In this document: piece after piece, positions 8,458 through 17,126 of the stretch
Layout of the letters: the number at the start of each line of letters is the position of its first letter
How positions within the stretch are numbered: the stretch's first letter is position 1
Assembly (NCBI RefSeq): GCF_000166055.1
Contig: NC_014664.1
Location: 3,937,501 to 4,001,500 of the forward strand
Source of the DNA: Rhodomicrobium vannielii ATCC 17100
Lineage (GTDB): Bacteria; Pseudomonadota; Alphaproteobacteria; Rhizobiales; Rhodomicrobiaceae
DNA length: 64,000 bases
Direction of reading: 5' to 3'
Program-made: the position numbers and the translations under genes
Notes under the pieces: model-generated
The model's input: only the letters and a program-made list of their open reading frames with translations
The model's database searches: none
What the model was told of the DNA's origin: nothing

Positions 8458-8697
8458 TCCATCCCCCTGACATCACAGAGAAAAGCGCCCGTCTTGAGGG
8501 CGAGCACTCCCTTTTCCCCAGCGAACGAAGCGTGACCTTTGCCTCATGCGTCGGGCCGTTCTCGATGGCCTCTGTTGCCCGACGGCTTATTTCACGGTGG
8601 CGCCGCGCTTCTCCCGTGGCATAAGGGTGGCAAATCGCGCACAAGGCGCGCGAAGCGCGATAGCGCGTCCGAAATTCTCGCAGCATTCCCGGTAGTC

Positions 8698-10320
8698 ATG
8701 ATTCGTCTCGAAAACATCAGCAAGCAGCACGGCAATCACCTGCTGTTCATCGAGGCTTCGGCCTCTCTTCTGAAAGGCGAGAAGGCCGGCCTTGTCGGAC
8801 CGAACGGGGCGGGCAAGTCGTCCCTGTTCCGCATGATCACCGGACAGGATGAGCCCGACGAAGGTCAGGTGGCGATCGATCGCGGCACGACCATCGGCTA
8901 TTTCGATCAGGATGTCGGCGAGATGTCGGGCCATAGCGCCGTGACCGAAGTCATGAACGGCGCAGGCCCGGTCAGCACGGTTGCGGAAGAGCTCAAGGAG
9001 CTGGAGGCCGCGATGGCCGACCCCGACCGCGCCGACGAGATGGAATCGATCATCGAGCGTTACGGCGAAGTCCTCCACGCTTTCGAGGAACTCGACGGCT
9101 ACGCGCTGGAAGCCCGCGCGCGAGAAGTGCTCGCCGGCCTCTCCTTCAGCGAGGAGATGATGGACGGCGATGTCGGCAAGCTTTCCGGCGGCTGGAAGAT
9201 GCGCGTCGCTCTGGCGCGTATCCTCCTGATGCGGCCCGACGCGATGCTCCTCGATGAGCCGAGCAACCATCTCGATCTCGAAAGCCTGATCTGGCTCGAA
9301 CAATTCCTCAAGAACTACGATGGTGCGCTGCTGATGACCTCGCACGACCGCGAGTTCATGAACCGCATCGTCAACAAGATCGTCGAAATCGACGGCGGCT
9401 CGCTCACCAGCTACTCCGGCGACTACGAGTTCTACGCACAGCAGCGCGAACTGGCCGAGAAGCAGCAGCAGGCGCAATTCGAACGCCAGCAGGCGATGCT
9501 GGCCAAGGAAATCAAGTTCATCGAACGGTTCAAGGCGCGCGCCTCGCATGCCGCGCAGGTGCAGAGCCGGGTCAAGAAGCTTGACAAGATCGAGCGGGTC
9601 GAGCCGCCCCGGCGGCGCCAGAGCGTGCAGTTCGATTTCCCGACCGCGCCGCGCTCCGGCAACGATGTCGTGGCGCTCAAGACCGTTCACAAGCGCTACG
9701 GCAGCAAGATCATCTATGAGGGGTTCGATTTCGCGATCCGGCGCAAGGAGCGCTGGTGCGTGATGGGCATCAACGGGGCCGGCAAGTCGACGCTGCTGAA
9801 GCTGGTGGCTGGCGCGAGCGAGCCCGATCAGGGCTCTGTGACCATCGGCGCCAGCGTGAAGATGGGCTATTTCGCCCAGCACGCGATGGAAACGCTCGAT
9901 GGCGACGCGACGATTTTCCAGTCGCTCGAACACGCCTTCCCGCAGGCGGGGCAGGGCACGCTGCGGACGCTCGCGGGCTGTTTCGGGTTTTCCGGCGACG
10001 ATGTCGAAAAGAAATGCCGTGTGCTGTCCGGCGGCGAGAAGGCGCGGCTCGCGATGGCGATCATGCTGTTCGATCCGCCGAACTTCCTCGTGCTCGACGA
10101 GCCGACCAACCATCTCGACATGGCGACCAAGGAAATGCTCATCAAGGCGCTCGCGCAATATGAGGGCACGATGCTGTTCGTCTCGCATGACCGGCATTTC
10201 CTCGCGGCCCTTTCCAACCGCGTGCTCGAACTGACCCCGGAAGGCGTGCATAGTTATAATGGCGGCTACACGGAATATGTCGCGCGTACGGGCCATGAGG
10301 CGCCCGGCCTGCATAGCTGA
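8698..10320 (+). CDS. ABC-F family ATPase (ribosome-associated type)
   Basis: This 540-residue soluble protein contains two ABC ATPase domains and no membrane segments. The first has Walker A GPNGAGKSS, signature LSGGWKMR and Walker B MLLDEPSNHLD. The second has GINGAGKST, LSGGEKAR and LVLDEPTNHLD. The linker (about residues 240-310) is a charged coiled coil (QQQAQFERQQAMLAKEIKF), the interdomain linker (P-site tRNA interaction motif) typical of ABC-F proteins. The family acts on translating ribosomes, for example in relief of stalling; no resistance role is evident here. ATG 8698 begins the conserved MIRLENISKQ; the open frame upstream has no similarity. Confidence 0.9.
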   Translation: MIRLENISKQHGNHLLFIEASASLLKGEKAGLVGPNGAGKSSLFRMITGQDEPDEGQVAIDRGTTIGYFDQDVGEMSGHSAVTEVMNGAGPVSTVAEELKELEAAMADPDRADEMESIIERYGEVLHAFEELDGYALEARAREVLAGLSFSEEMMDGDVGKLSGGWKMRVALARILLMRPDAMLLDEPSNHLDLESLIWLEQFLKNYDGALLMTSHDREFMNRIVNKIVEIDGGSLTSYSGDYEFYAQQRELAEKQQQAQFERQQAMLAKEIKFIERFKARASHAAQVQSRVKKLDKIERVEPPRRRQSVQFDFPTAPRSGNDVVALKTVHKRYGSKIIYEGFDFAIRRKERWCVMGINGAGKSTLLKLVAGASEPDQGSVTIGASVKMGYFAQHAMETLDGDATIFQSLEHAFPQAGQGTLRTLAGCFGFSGDDVEKKCRVLSGGEKARLAMAIMLFDPPNFLVLDEPTNHLDMATKEMLIKALAQYEGTMLFVSHDRHFLAALSNRVLELTPEGVHSYNGGYTEYVARTGHEAPGLHS

Positions 10321-10349
10321 CGGCGAGCGCGCCCGCTCGATACGACGCC

Positions 10350-12821
10350 ATGAAGTTTGCCACACCGCTTCCGATTGACGATGTCCTCGACGCGCTGCAG
10401 GCCGCGCTCGCCGCCCGCGCCTCGGCGGTGCTCGTCGCGCCACCCGGAGCGGGCAAGACGACGCGCGTGCCGCTCGCGCTGATGGACGAGAAATGGCTCG
10501 GTGGCCGCAAGGTGCTAGTGCTGGAACCGCGCCGCATCGCCGCGCGGGCTGCTGCCGAGCGCATGGCGGCGACGCTTTCGGAGGCCGTTGGCGAGCGCAT
10601 CGGGCTTCGCGCGCGCATGGTCTCGAAATCCGGGCCGAAGACACGCATCGAGGTCGTCACCGAGGGCGTGTTCACCCGCATGATCCTCGACGATCCCGAA
10701 TTGTCCGGCGTTGGCGCGGTGCTGTTCGACGAGTTTCACGAGCGCTCGCTCGACGCCGATCTCGGGCTGGCTTTGGCGCTCGACTGTCAGCGGGCTTTGC
10801 GCGACGATCTGCGCATCCTGCCGATGTCGGCGACGCTCGACGGCGCGCGCGTGGCGCGGCTTCTCGGCGATGCGCCCGTGATCGAGAGCGAGGGCCGCGC
10901 GTTCCCCGTCGAGACGCGTTATCTCGGCCGCGATGCCAATGCGCGCATCGAGGATCAAATGGCGGATGCGGTGATGCGGGCCTTGCGCGCGGAAACCGGG
11001 TCGATCCTCGCATTCCTGCCGGGACAGGGCGAAATCCGCCGCGTCGAGGAGCGGCTGAAGGAGCGCATCGCCGATCCGGCCGTGGTGCTCGCTCCGCTTT
11101 ACGGCGCGATGGACGCGAAGGCGCAAGACCTCGCCCTCGAACCAGCGCGCGCGGGCCTGCGCAAGATTGTGCTCGCCACCTCCATCGCCGAAACGTCGAT
11201 CACCATTGAGGGCGTGCGCGTCGTCATCGACTGCGGCCTCGCGCGGGTGCCGCGCTTCGAGCCGGATGTCGGCGTGACGCGGCTCGAAACCGTGCGCGTG
11301 TCTCGCGCCGCCGCCGATCAGCGCTGGGGCCGCGCGGGCCGCACCGCGCCCGGCGTCTGCTACCGCCTGTGGGATGAGCCGCAAACGCAGAGCCTTCCCG
11401 CTTACGCCGAGCCGGAAATTCGCTCCGCCGATCTTTCCGGCCTGCTGCTCGATTGCGCCGAATGGGGCGCGACGGACCCGCTTTCGCTGTCGTGGATCGA
11501 TCCGCCGCCCGCCGCCGCCATGGATGCTGCGCGCGCGGAACTGACGGAGCTGGAAGCGCTCGACGCGAAAGGCCGCATCACCGACATGGGCAAGCGCCTG
11601 CGCTCTTTGCCGCTGCCGCCCCGGCTCGCGCGCATGGTGATTGCCGCCGCCGAATTGGGCCATGCGGACGACGCCGCCGAAATCGCGGCACTCATGGTGG
11701 AACGCGGGCTTGGCGGCAACGACGCCGACCTTGCGCATCGGCTCGAAGCATTCCGCCGGGATCGCTCACGCCGCGCGAGCGACATGCGAAAGCTGGCGGC
11801 GGGCTGGGCGCGGATGGCGGGGGCGGCGCGGCAGGCCAAGCCGCGCGAGGACTTATCGCTGGCGCGAATACTGGCGCTGGCCTTTCCCGAGCGGATCGCC
11901 AAGGCGCGCGGCGCACCCGGCCAATTCCTCCTCGCCAACGGACGCGGCGCGAACCTCGAGCCGGCGCATTCGTTGGCGCGCTCGCCCTATATCGTCGCGG
12001 CGGAATTGTCGGGGTCAGCGGCGTCAACGCGCATCCTTCTCGCGGCCGTAGCCGATGAAGCGGACGTTCTCGCAGCCGCAGGGCACCGCATTCGCGAGGC
12101 CGACGAGATCGACTTCGATCCGGCCGCGGCGGCGCTCCGAGGGCGGCGGGTTCGGCGGCTCGACGCGATCTTGCTTGGCAATGAGCCGCGCCCGGTTGCG
12201 GCGAGCGAGGCGACCTCGCGTCTACTGGCGGAAGGTATCGCAAAGCTCGGTCTCGACCGCCTGCCATGGAGCAAGTCGCAACTTCAGCTCCGCCACCGCG
12301 TCGGCTTTCTGCGCGCGGCGGAGGGTGAAGAATGGCCCGACCTCTCCGACGCCGCGCTCGGCGAAACCGCTGCGGCGTGGCTCGCGCCTTTCCTCGACGG
12401 CAAGACGAAGCTCTCGGACATCGGCGCGGACGATCTCGGTGCCGCGCTTGATGCGCTCTTGCCATGGAGCCTGAAGCGGCGCGTAGACGACGAAGCGCCG
12501 ACGCATTTCGAGGCGCCCACCGGCAACCGCCACGCCATCGATTACGAAACCGCTGGCGCGCCCGCGCTCCACATCCGCGTGCAGGAGTTGTTCGGCCTGA
12601 CGCAGCATCCATCGATCGCGGGCGGCAGGCTTCCGCTCACGCTGCATCTTCTCTCGCCCGCGCATCGCCCGATCCAGATCACGCGCGACCTTCCGGGCTT
12701 CTGGAGGGGGTCATGGGCGGCGGTCAAGGCCGAGATGAAAGGCCGTTACCCGCGCCACCCGTGGCCGGACGATCCAGCCCAGGCCGCCCCGACATCGCGG
12801 GCCAAGCCGCGCGGGACGTGA
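10350..12821 (+). CDS. hrpB: ATP-dependent RNA helicase HrpB
   Basis: This 823-residue DExH-box helicase has the usual HrpB length. It has motif I APPGAGKTT at about residues 31-39, motif Ia EPRRIAARAAAERMA, motif II DEFH, motif III MSATL, then the helicase C domain with TSIAETSITIEGVR and the motif VI equivalent QRWGRAGRTAPGVCYRL. The HA2-like region and the HrpB-specific C-terminal domain (PWSKSQLQLRHRV) follow. The cellular RNA substrate of HrpB is poorly known. It follows the ABC-F gene on the same strand after 29 bases and could share its transcript. Confidence 0.93.
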   Translation: MKFATPLPIDDVLDALQAALAARASAVLVAPPGAGKTTRVPLALMDEKWLGGRKVLVLEPRRIAARAAAERMAATLSEAVGERIGLRARMVSKSGPKTRIEVVTEGVFTRMILDDPELSGVGAVLFDEFHERSLDADLGLALALDCQRALRDDLRILPMSATLDGARVARLLGDAPVIESEGRAFPVETRYLGRDANARIEDQMADAVMRALRAETGSILAFLPGQGEIRRVEERLKERIADPAVVLAPLYGAMDAKAQDLALEPARAGLRKIVLATSIAETSITIEGVRVVIDCGLARVPRFEPDVGVTRLETVRVSRAAADQRWGRAGRTAPGVCYRLWDEPQTQSLPAYAEPEIRSADLSGLLLDCAEWGATDPLSLSWIDPPPAAAMDAARAELTELEALDAKGRITDMGKRLRSLPLPPRLARMVIAAAELGHADDAAEIAALMVERGLGGNDADLAHRLEAFRRDRSRRASDMRKLAAGWARMAGAARQAKPREDLSLARILALAFPERIAKARGAPGQFLLANGRGANLEPAHSLARSPYIVAAELSGSAASTRILLAAVADEADVLAAAGHRIREADEIDFDPAAAALRGRRVRRLDAILLGNEPRPVAASEATSRLLAEGIAKLGLDRLPWSKSQLQLRHRVGFLRAAEGEEWPDLSDAALGETAAAWLAPFLDGKTKLSDIGADDLGAALDALLPWSLKRRVDDEAPTHFEAPTGNRHAIDYETAGAPALHIRVQELFGLTQHPSIAGGRLPLTLHLLSPAHRPIQITRDLPGFWRGSWAAVKAEMKGRYPRHPWPDDPAQAAPTSRAKPRGT

Positions 12822-12825
12822 AGCG

Positions 12826-13047
12826 CTAGCGCTCCGAGGGACTGAAATTGCTGAGGTGGCCTGCTCGCTGGGCGGCAGCACGCGCGGCCTTGAGCTTGGC
12901 CTTTGTCTTGCCATGGATGACGATGTGCGACATCAGGCGCGTCATCGTCTCGTTGCCGCAATTCGGGCAGGCGGGCTTGGCGGACGAGCTGACGAGCAAT
13001 TCCACGTCATTGTCGCATTTGTCACAATGAAAGCCGTAAAGCGGCAT
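12826..13047 (-). CDS. FmdB family zinc-ribbon protein
   Basis: The 73-residue protein begins MPLYGFHCDKC and has two CxxC pairs (C8/C11 and C27/C30), giving a small zinc ribbon typical of the FmdB/CxxC regulatory protein family. The Lys/Ala-rich C-terminal half carries no further motif. It converges tail to tail with hrpB with a gap of only 4 bases. The family name comes from a putative regulator of formamidase genes, but a role here cannot be assigned. Confidence 0.85.
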   Translation of the reverse strand: MPLYGFHCDKCDNDVELLVSSSAKPACPNCGNETMTRLMSHIVIHGKTKAKLKAARAAAQRAGHLSNFSPSER

Positions 13048-13385
13048 TGGAGGCTCCTTGGGTCCGCGTCACGCGACCTGTATCTTCGGTTTTTTCGTTC
13101 AGAATTGGGGCGGAAAGCTCCGCGACTCGCATCCGCGAGGCTTGCTTGCAGGAAACGGGCCACGATTTAGTCGGAGGTCGGCAAGAGCCTCGGGGCGCTG
13201 GTGCCCCCCGCAAGAGCGGGCATGCATACCCCGGAATGCGGCTCGCGCATGCGTCATCTCCCCTTTATTAACGATTTCTTCCGAATTCCGGCAGGCGCAA
13301 GGCAAGGCTGCCAAGATTTGACCCTGTTTCGCAGGCTAACGCTTTAGCGAAGCAATTCGGCTGTAACCTTCGAAGGATCGAATCG
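13048..13385. other. Intergenic region upstream of two divergent genes
   Basis: These 338 bases separate the divergent fmdB-like gene and the Lys/Ala/Pro-rich protein gene, and should carry both promoters. I see no gene, tRNA or convincing repeat. A short AT-richer patch (about 13262-13282, TTTATTAACGATTTC) could contribute to a promoter, without clear -35/-10 hexamers. Confidence 0.4.
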
Positions 13386-14597
13386 ATGAACGCACGGATT
13401 TTGCCACCGCCCGCGCTGTTCGGGATCGCATGCGCCATGGTCTTCGCCACTTCGCTGGCGGTTGCTCAGGTGCCTGACGAGCCGAAGGCGCCGGCAGTAT
13501 CGCCTGCGGCCCAAAGCGCTGAGCCTGCCGCGGCCAAGCCCGCGGTTTCGGAACCCGCCCAGACGCCGACTCCGGCCGCCAAGGACGCCGCCGTGGACGC
13601 GAAGCCTCAGGCTGTCGAAGCCGCGAAGGCGGACGATGCGGCGAAGAAGCCGGTTCCGGTCGAAGCCGCGAAGGTTGCTCAACCGGCGGCCGCTGAAAAG
13701 CCTGTCGAAGCCGTCAAGGCTGCCGAGCCCGCAAAAGAAGCCGTGAAGGCCGACGAGGTGAAGAAGCCCGAGCATGCGCATCAGCCCGCCAAGGGGGAAG
13801 ACGCTGTGAAGGTTGCTCAGCCCGCCGCCGCTGTCGCTGAAAAGCCCGCCGAGGTTTCCAAAGCGGACGATAGCGCGAAAAAATCCGAAGCGGGTGATAC
13901 CGCAAAGGCCGACGATACGAAGAAGCCGGTTGCGACCGAGGCCGCGAAGGTCGCTCAACCGGCCGCCGCTGAAAAGCCTGTCGAAGCCGTCAAGGTCGAG
14001 TCCGCGAAAGAAGCCGTGAAGGCGGACGACGCGAAGAAGCCCGAGCATGCGCACCAGCCCGCCAAGGCCGAGGACGCCGCGAAGGTCGCTCAGCCCGCCG
14101 CCGCTGAAAAACCCGCCGAGCCCGCGAAGGCAGCTGTAAAGGCGGACGATGCGAAGAAGCCCGCTCCGGTCGAAGCGGCGAAGGCGGACGACGCCAAAAA
14201 GCCGGCCGAGCCCGCGAAGGAAGCTGTAAAGGCGGAAGGCGAAAAGAAGGCTCAGCCTGCGGAGGCGGATAAGGCCAAGGAAGCGGCGAAAGCCGAGCCT
14301 GAGAAGAAGGCGAAAGCCGAAGACGGCGAGAAGAAGCAGAAGAGCAAGGCCGCAGCCAAGGAAGAAGAAAAGGCCAAGTCCAAGAAGCGCAAGGCGGAGC
14401 AGGACGAGAGCGGCGAAGGTCCGGCAAAAGTCAGTGCCGAGAAGCCAAAGCGCGGTCAGTTCGCCAGCGAGCGCGAGGCGGCGGCCAAGTGCCGTGGCTC
14501 CGTTGTGTGGGTGGACAAGAGCGGGTTCAACCACTACCCGGGAACCAAGGAATACGGCCGCAAGCCGGGCGGTTTCGGCTGCGAAACCGGCCTGTGA
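13386..14597 (+). CDS. Secreted Lys/Ala/Pro/Glu-rich repeat protein with conserved C-terminal module
   Basis: The 403-residue protein has a signal peptide (about residues 1-27, cut after SLAVAQ). A very long low-complexity region of Ala, Lys, Pro, Glu and Asp follows to about residue 355. It contains a long imperfect duplication: AKVAQPAAAEKPVEAVK, then KEAVKAD and KKPEHAHQPAK, occur twice in the same order. The last 50 residues are different: KCRGSVVWVDKSGFNHYPGT, then YGRKPGGFGCE, with two Cys, a module seen at the C-terminus of short exported proteins in this order of bacteria. The low-complexity part resembles histone H1-like or cell-envelope spacer sequence. The function is unknown. A UUCG hairpin follows the stop. 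Confidence 0.8.
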   Translation: MNARILPPPALFGIACAMVFATSLAVAQVPDEPKAPAVSPAAQSAEPAAAKPAVSEPAQTPTPAAKDAAVDAKPQAVEAAKADDAAKKPVPVEAAKVAQPAAAEKPVEAVKAAEPAKEAVKADEVKKPEHAHQPAKGEDAVKVAQPAAAVAEKPAEVSKADDSAKKSEAGDTAKADDTKKPVATEAAKVAQPAAAEKPVEAVKVESAKEAVKADDAKKPEHAHQPAKAEDAAKVAQPAAAEKPAEPAKAAVKADDAKKPAPVEAAKADDAKKPAEPAKEAVKAEGEKKAQPAEADKAKEAAKAEPEKKAKAEDGEKKQKSKAAAKEEEKAKSKKRKAEQDESGEGPAKVSAEKPKRGQFASEREAAAKCRGSVVWVDKSGFNHYPGTKEYGRKPGGFGCETGL

Positions 14598-14603
14598 TCG
14601 AAA

Positions 14604-14621
14604 CGCCGCCTTCGGGCGGCG
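14604..14621 (+). terminator. GC-rich UUCG hairpin after the repeat protein gene
   Basis: CGCCGCC and GGCGGCG form a 7-bp stem closing a TTCG tetraloop, 7 bases after the stop codon at 14597. There is no T run, so termination may be weak or the hairpin may stabilise the 3' end. Confidence 0.5.
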
Positions 14622-14654
14622 CGCGTCGTATCAATCGGCGCGAGAAAATCTTAA

Positions 14655-14688
14655 ATCCGCGTTCAAATGGAGAAGTTTGAACGCGGAT
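14655..14688. repeat. Perfect 13-bp inverted repeat, possible bidirectional terminator
   Basis: ATCCGCGTTCAAA (14655-14667) and TTTGAACGCGGAT (14676-14688) are exact reverse complements around an 8-base loop. It stands between convergent genes, where it could terminate transcription from either side, although T runs are short. Confidence 0.6.
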
Positions 14689-14920
14689 AGATCAATCGGC
14701 TCGTATCGGAGCGGTGTGGCGCGCCCAAGCGCACTCCGCTAATCTCGGTGGCGGCCAACTCGCCGCCGCTCTGGCGACATGCACTTGAAGGCCCGGTCAT
14801 CGGGCAAGCGCCTGCCCATAATCCCAAGCAGCGCCGCTATTGGGTGCGCGTCAAGAACCTGTCAAAAGGCCGTGTCAGCCCCGCGATTGCAGGACCCCGG
14901 CTTGCGATGCACGCCGATAG

Positions 14921-15349
14921 CTATTGGCGAAACCGCGCGGGCGGCTGCGGATTGTGGGCCGGGTTGGAGTCGTGCTTCGTCACGCGAGTGAGCGCGCCGT
15001 GATCCACCAGCGGCAGCAGGTCCGCTTCCAGTGCTTCGGCGACCGACTTTTCATAAACTTCATCGCCATTCACATGCAGCGTGCATAATTTCGCGAATTT
15101 TTCTCTTTTGGCAGGATCATCCAGCGCAGCCTTCGTCCAGGCGTAGAGCGGATATCGATCCACGCCCTGCTGTTCTGCCTCGCTCACATAACCGGCAAAG
15201 GCATCGTAGACGGTTATCGCCGTGGCGTGATGCTTATGCAGCACCTCGGTCAAAGCCCGCAGCACCGCGTTTTGCGGATCGACGTTGAGGAGGCTGGCGG
15301 CCTCATCGCTGAGCCCGACGCGAATTTGATAAAGCCATTCTTCGGCCAC
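14921..15349 (-). CDS. Hypothetical protein, 142 residues
   Basis: The protein begins MAEEWLYQIRVGLSDEAASL, preceded by a purine-rich site (complement AGGAGATACACGTGGCCGAA... with AGGAG 10 bases before the ATG at 15349). It is soluble, acidic to neutral, with predicted helices (QNAVLRALTEVLHKHHATAI and YPLYAWTKAALDDPAKREKF) and no signal peptide or membrane segment. I do not recognise a family. The codon pattern and start site look genuine. It is divergent from the downstream dipeptidase gene. Confidence 0.65.
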   Translation of the reverse strand: MAEEWLYQIRVGLSDEAASLLNVDPQNAVLRALTEVLHKHHATAITVYDAFAGYVSEAEQQGVDRYPLYAWTKAALDDPAKREKFAKLCTLHVNGDEVYEKSVAEALEADLLPLVDHGALTRVTKHDSNPAHNPQPPARFRQ

Positions 15350-15479
15350 GTGTATCTCCTGCCATTTCCCATTCCGTCATCTTACAAAGTAAACCGACAC
15401 AAAAGCAGCTTTTCAGTTCGCGTTCTTAGCCGTCGATTTACGGATTACGACAAACAATTTCGCGAGGAAATCGTGATAG

Positions 15480-16292
15480 GTGAAGCGAATGAATCGGCAA
15501 AGCTTTGCGGCGACACTCTTCTATGTGGCTGCCGCCCTGGCGCCAGCGTCCGCGCAAGCCGAACTCCCCGACGGTTTCGTTTATCTTCGCGACGTCGCGC
15601 CCGACATCCAGCAGGACATGCGCTATGCCGGGCTGAACAATTTCACGGGATCGCCCGTTCTCGGCTATGAGGCCGCCGAATGCGTATTGCGGCGCGATGC
15701 CGCCGAAGCGCTTCAACGTGCGCAGCGCTCGGCCCAGGCACTCGGCCTCTCGCTCAAGGTTTTCGACTGCTACCGCCCGGAACGCGCGGTGAGAGCGTTC
15801 GGGGCGTGGGCGCGCGCGCCGGAGAACGAGCGCACGAAGAGCCAGTATCCGCGTCTGCCGAAGGGTGGGCTTGTGCCGAATTATATCGCATCGCGGTCGT
15901 CGCATTCGACGGGGCTCGCGGTCGATCTCACCCTTGTGCGGCAGGGCCGGAGCGACCGGTCGCCGCTCGTCCGCGACAACTGCATTGCGCCCGCTCGCGG
16001 ACCGGCGGACGAGCCAAAAGGCGTCAGCAGCAACGCGAATGCTCTCGCGCTCGGCGAATTGGCGCCGGGCGAGCTTGACATGGGCACCTCGTTCGACTGC
16101 TTCGACCGCGCCTCGAACACGGCCTTTCCCGGCCTGACGCCGGAGCAGCGGCGGTCGCGCGACCTTCTCGTTACGCTGATGGAGCGCGCGGGCTTCACCA
16201 ATTATCCCGCCGAATGGTGGCACTTCAGCCTCGCCCGCGCCAAGAACCGCCGAAGCTACGATGTTCCGATCACGCCTCGCCCCGCGCGATAG
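15480..16292 (+). CDS. D-alanyl-D-alanine dipeptidase (VanX/DdpX type, peptidase M15D)
   Basis: This 270-residue exported zinc dipeptidase has a signal peptide of about 27 residues ending ASAQA. The metal-binding motif SSHSTGLAVDL (SxHxxGxAxD) lies near residues 140-150, and the second motif EWWHF near 244-248 gives the catalytic Glu and third zinc ligand. The Arg in CYRPERAV belongs to the substrate pocket. It hydrolyses D-Ala-D-Ala, recycling peptidoglycan fragments in the periplasm. No vanHA or ddp transport genes are adjacent, which argues for cell-wall recycling rather than glycopeptide resistance. The start is GTG 15480 or ATG 15489; AGGAAA lies upstream. Confidence 0.9.
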   Translation: MKRMNRQSFAATLFYVAAALAPASAQAELPDGFVYLRDVAPDIQQDMRYAGLNNFTGSPVLGYEAAECVLRRDAAEALQRAQRSAQALGLSLKVFDCYRPERAVRAFGAWARAPENERTKSQYPRLPKGGLVPNYIASRSSHSTGLAVDLTLVRQGRSDRSPLVRDNCIAPARGPADEPKGVSSNANALALGELAPGELDMGTSFDCFDRASNTAFPGLTPEQRRSRDLLVTLMERAGFTNYPAEWWHFSLARAKNRRSYDVPITPRPAR

Positions 16293-16310
16293 ACGTGGTC
16301 CGGCGCGCTG

Positions 16311-17015
16311 TCAGGGCCGCGCGCGTCTTCCGATCCAATCGGCGGCGGCCCAGCATAGAAGCGCCCAACTCGCGCCCGCGCACCATCCCGCCAGCACGTC
16401 CGACGGCCAGTGCATCCCGAGATAGACGCGGCTCGCCCCCACGAGAAGCGTCAGCGCAACAGCGACCGCAAAAACGAAGGCTCTCCCCACCGCATCGGGC
16501 CGCGCGCGGGCGATGAGCGCGCCGAGGATCAGGAAGGTGACGGCCGACATGAAGGCATGGCCGCTCGGAAAGCTGTAGGTCGATGTCTCGGCGATTTCTG
16601 CAACGAAGTTGGGGCGAGCACGTTGCACCAGCGCCTTCAGCGTATTGTTGACAAGCGTGCCGCCGATGATGGCAACGAAGACGAGCGCGAAGCCGCCCCA
16701 TCTCCGTTCGAGCGCGAAGTAGCCGAGCGCGACGATGGTCGCGAGCGTCAGCACCGCCGTCGAACCAAGCGCCGTGATATCGCGCGCGCCGACGGCAAGC
16801 CAGCGCGGCCCGAGCGCGTCGGCGGGGTTTAGCTGATCGCGCAACGCGAGAAGAAGGCCCCGATCGAAATCGGTCAGGCCGCCGCTATAAATAGCCGCCG
16901 ATATGCCCGCGAATAGCGCGAGCAGCACGCTTGCCGCGACAAGGGTGGCAACGCGCGGCGGCTGCGTTGGGTCGCGCCGCGCGGGGTACGCAGGATCTTC
17001 AGCGGTGAATAACAT
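16311..17015 (-). CDS. PAP2 family membrane phosphatase
   Basis: The 234-residue protein has about six transmembrane helices. It has the three-part phosphatase signature: KALVQRARP (motif 1), YSFPSGHAF (motif 2, with catalytic His) and SRVYLGMHWPSDVLAG (motif 3). Members dephosphorylate undecaprenyl pyrophosphate, phosphatidate or lipid A at the membrane; which one applies is not visible. It converges with the dipeptidase gene 18 bases away. Confidence 0.9.
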   Translation of the reverse strand: MLFTAEDPAYPARRDPTQPPRVATLVAASVLLALFAGISAAIYSGGLTDFDRGLLLALRDQLNPADALGPRWLAVGARDITALGSTAVLTLATIVALGYFALERRWGGFALVFVAIIGGTLVNNTLKALVQRARPNFVAEIAETSTYSFPSGHAFMSAVTFLILGALIARARPDAVGRAFVFAVAVALTLLVGASRVYLGMHWPSDVLAGWCAGASWALLCWAAADWIGRRARP

Positions 17016-17126
17016 CCGGTCTCCGGTGTTGCGAGCGGAGCATTATCGCCCGCGCGCGCTTCCGGCTGGTAAATGCTTCGACACGCCGAAAGCTCCCGCA
17101 TGCGGCGACCGGGTCACATCCGCTCG

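Larger units (their letters stand above)
14598..14920. other. Intergenic region with two hairpins
   Basis: These 323 bases lie between two convergent genes. They hold the UUCG hairpin (14604-14621) and a perfect 13-bp inverted repeat (14655-14688). A frame from 14748 to 15002 runs into the opposite gene and shows no family features, so I do not call it a gene. Confidence 0.5.

Noticed and set aside
8587-10644. 685-residue open frame opposite the ABC-F gene
   Set aside because: Arg/Ala/Leu-rich antisense frame caused by high third-position GC; the ABC-F motifs on the plus strand are unambiguous.
14748-15002. Plus-strand 84-residue open frame
   Set aside because: It runs into the oppositely oriented hypothetical gene and has no ribosome site or similarity.
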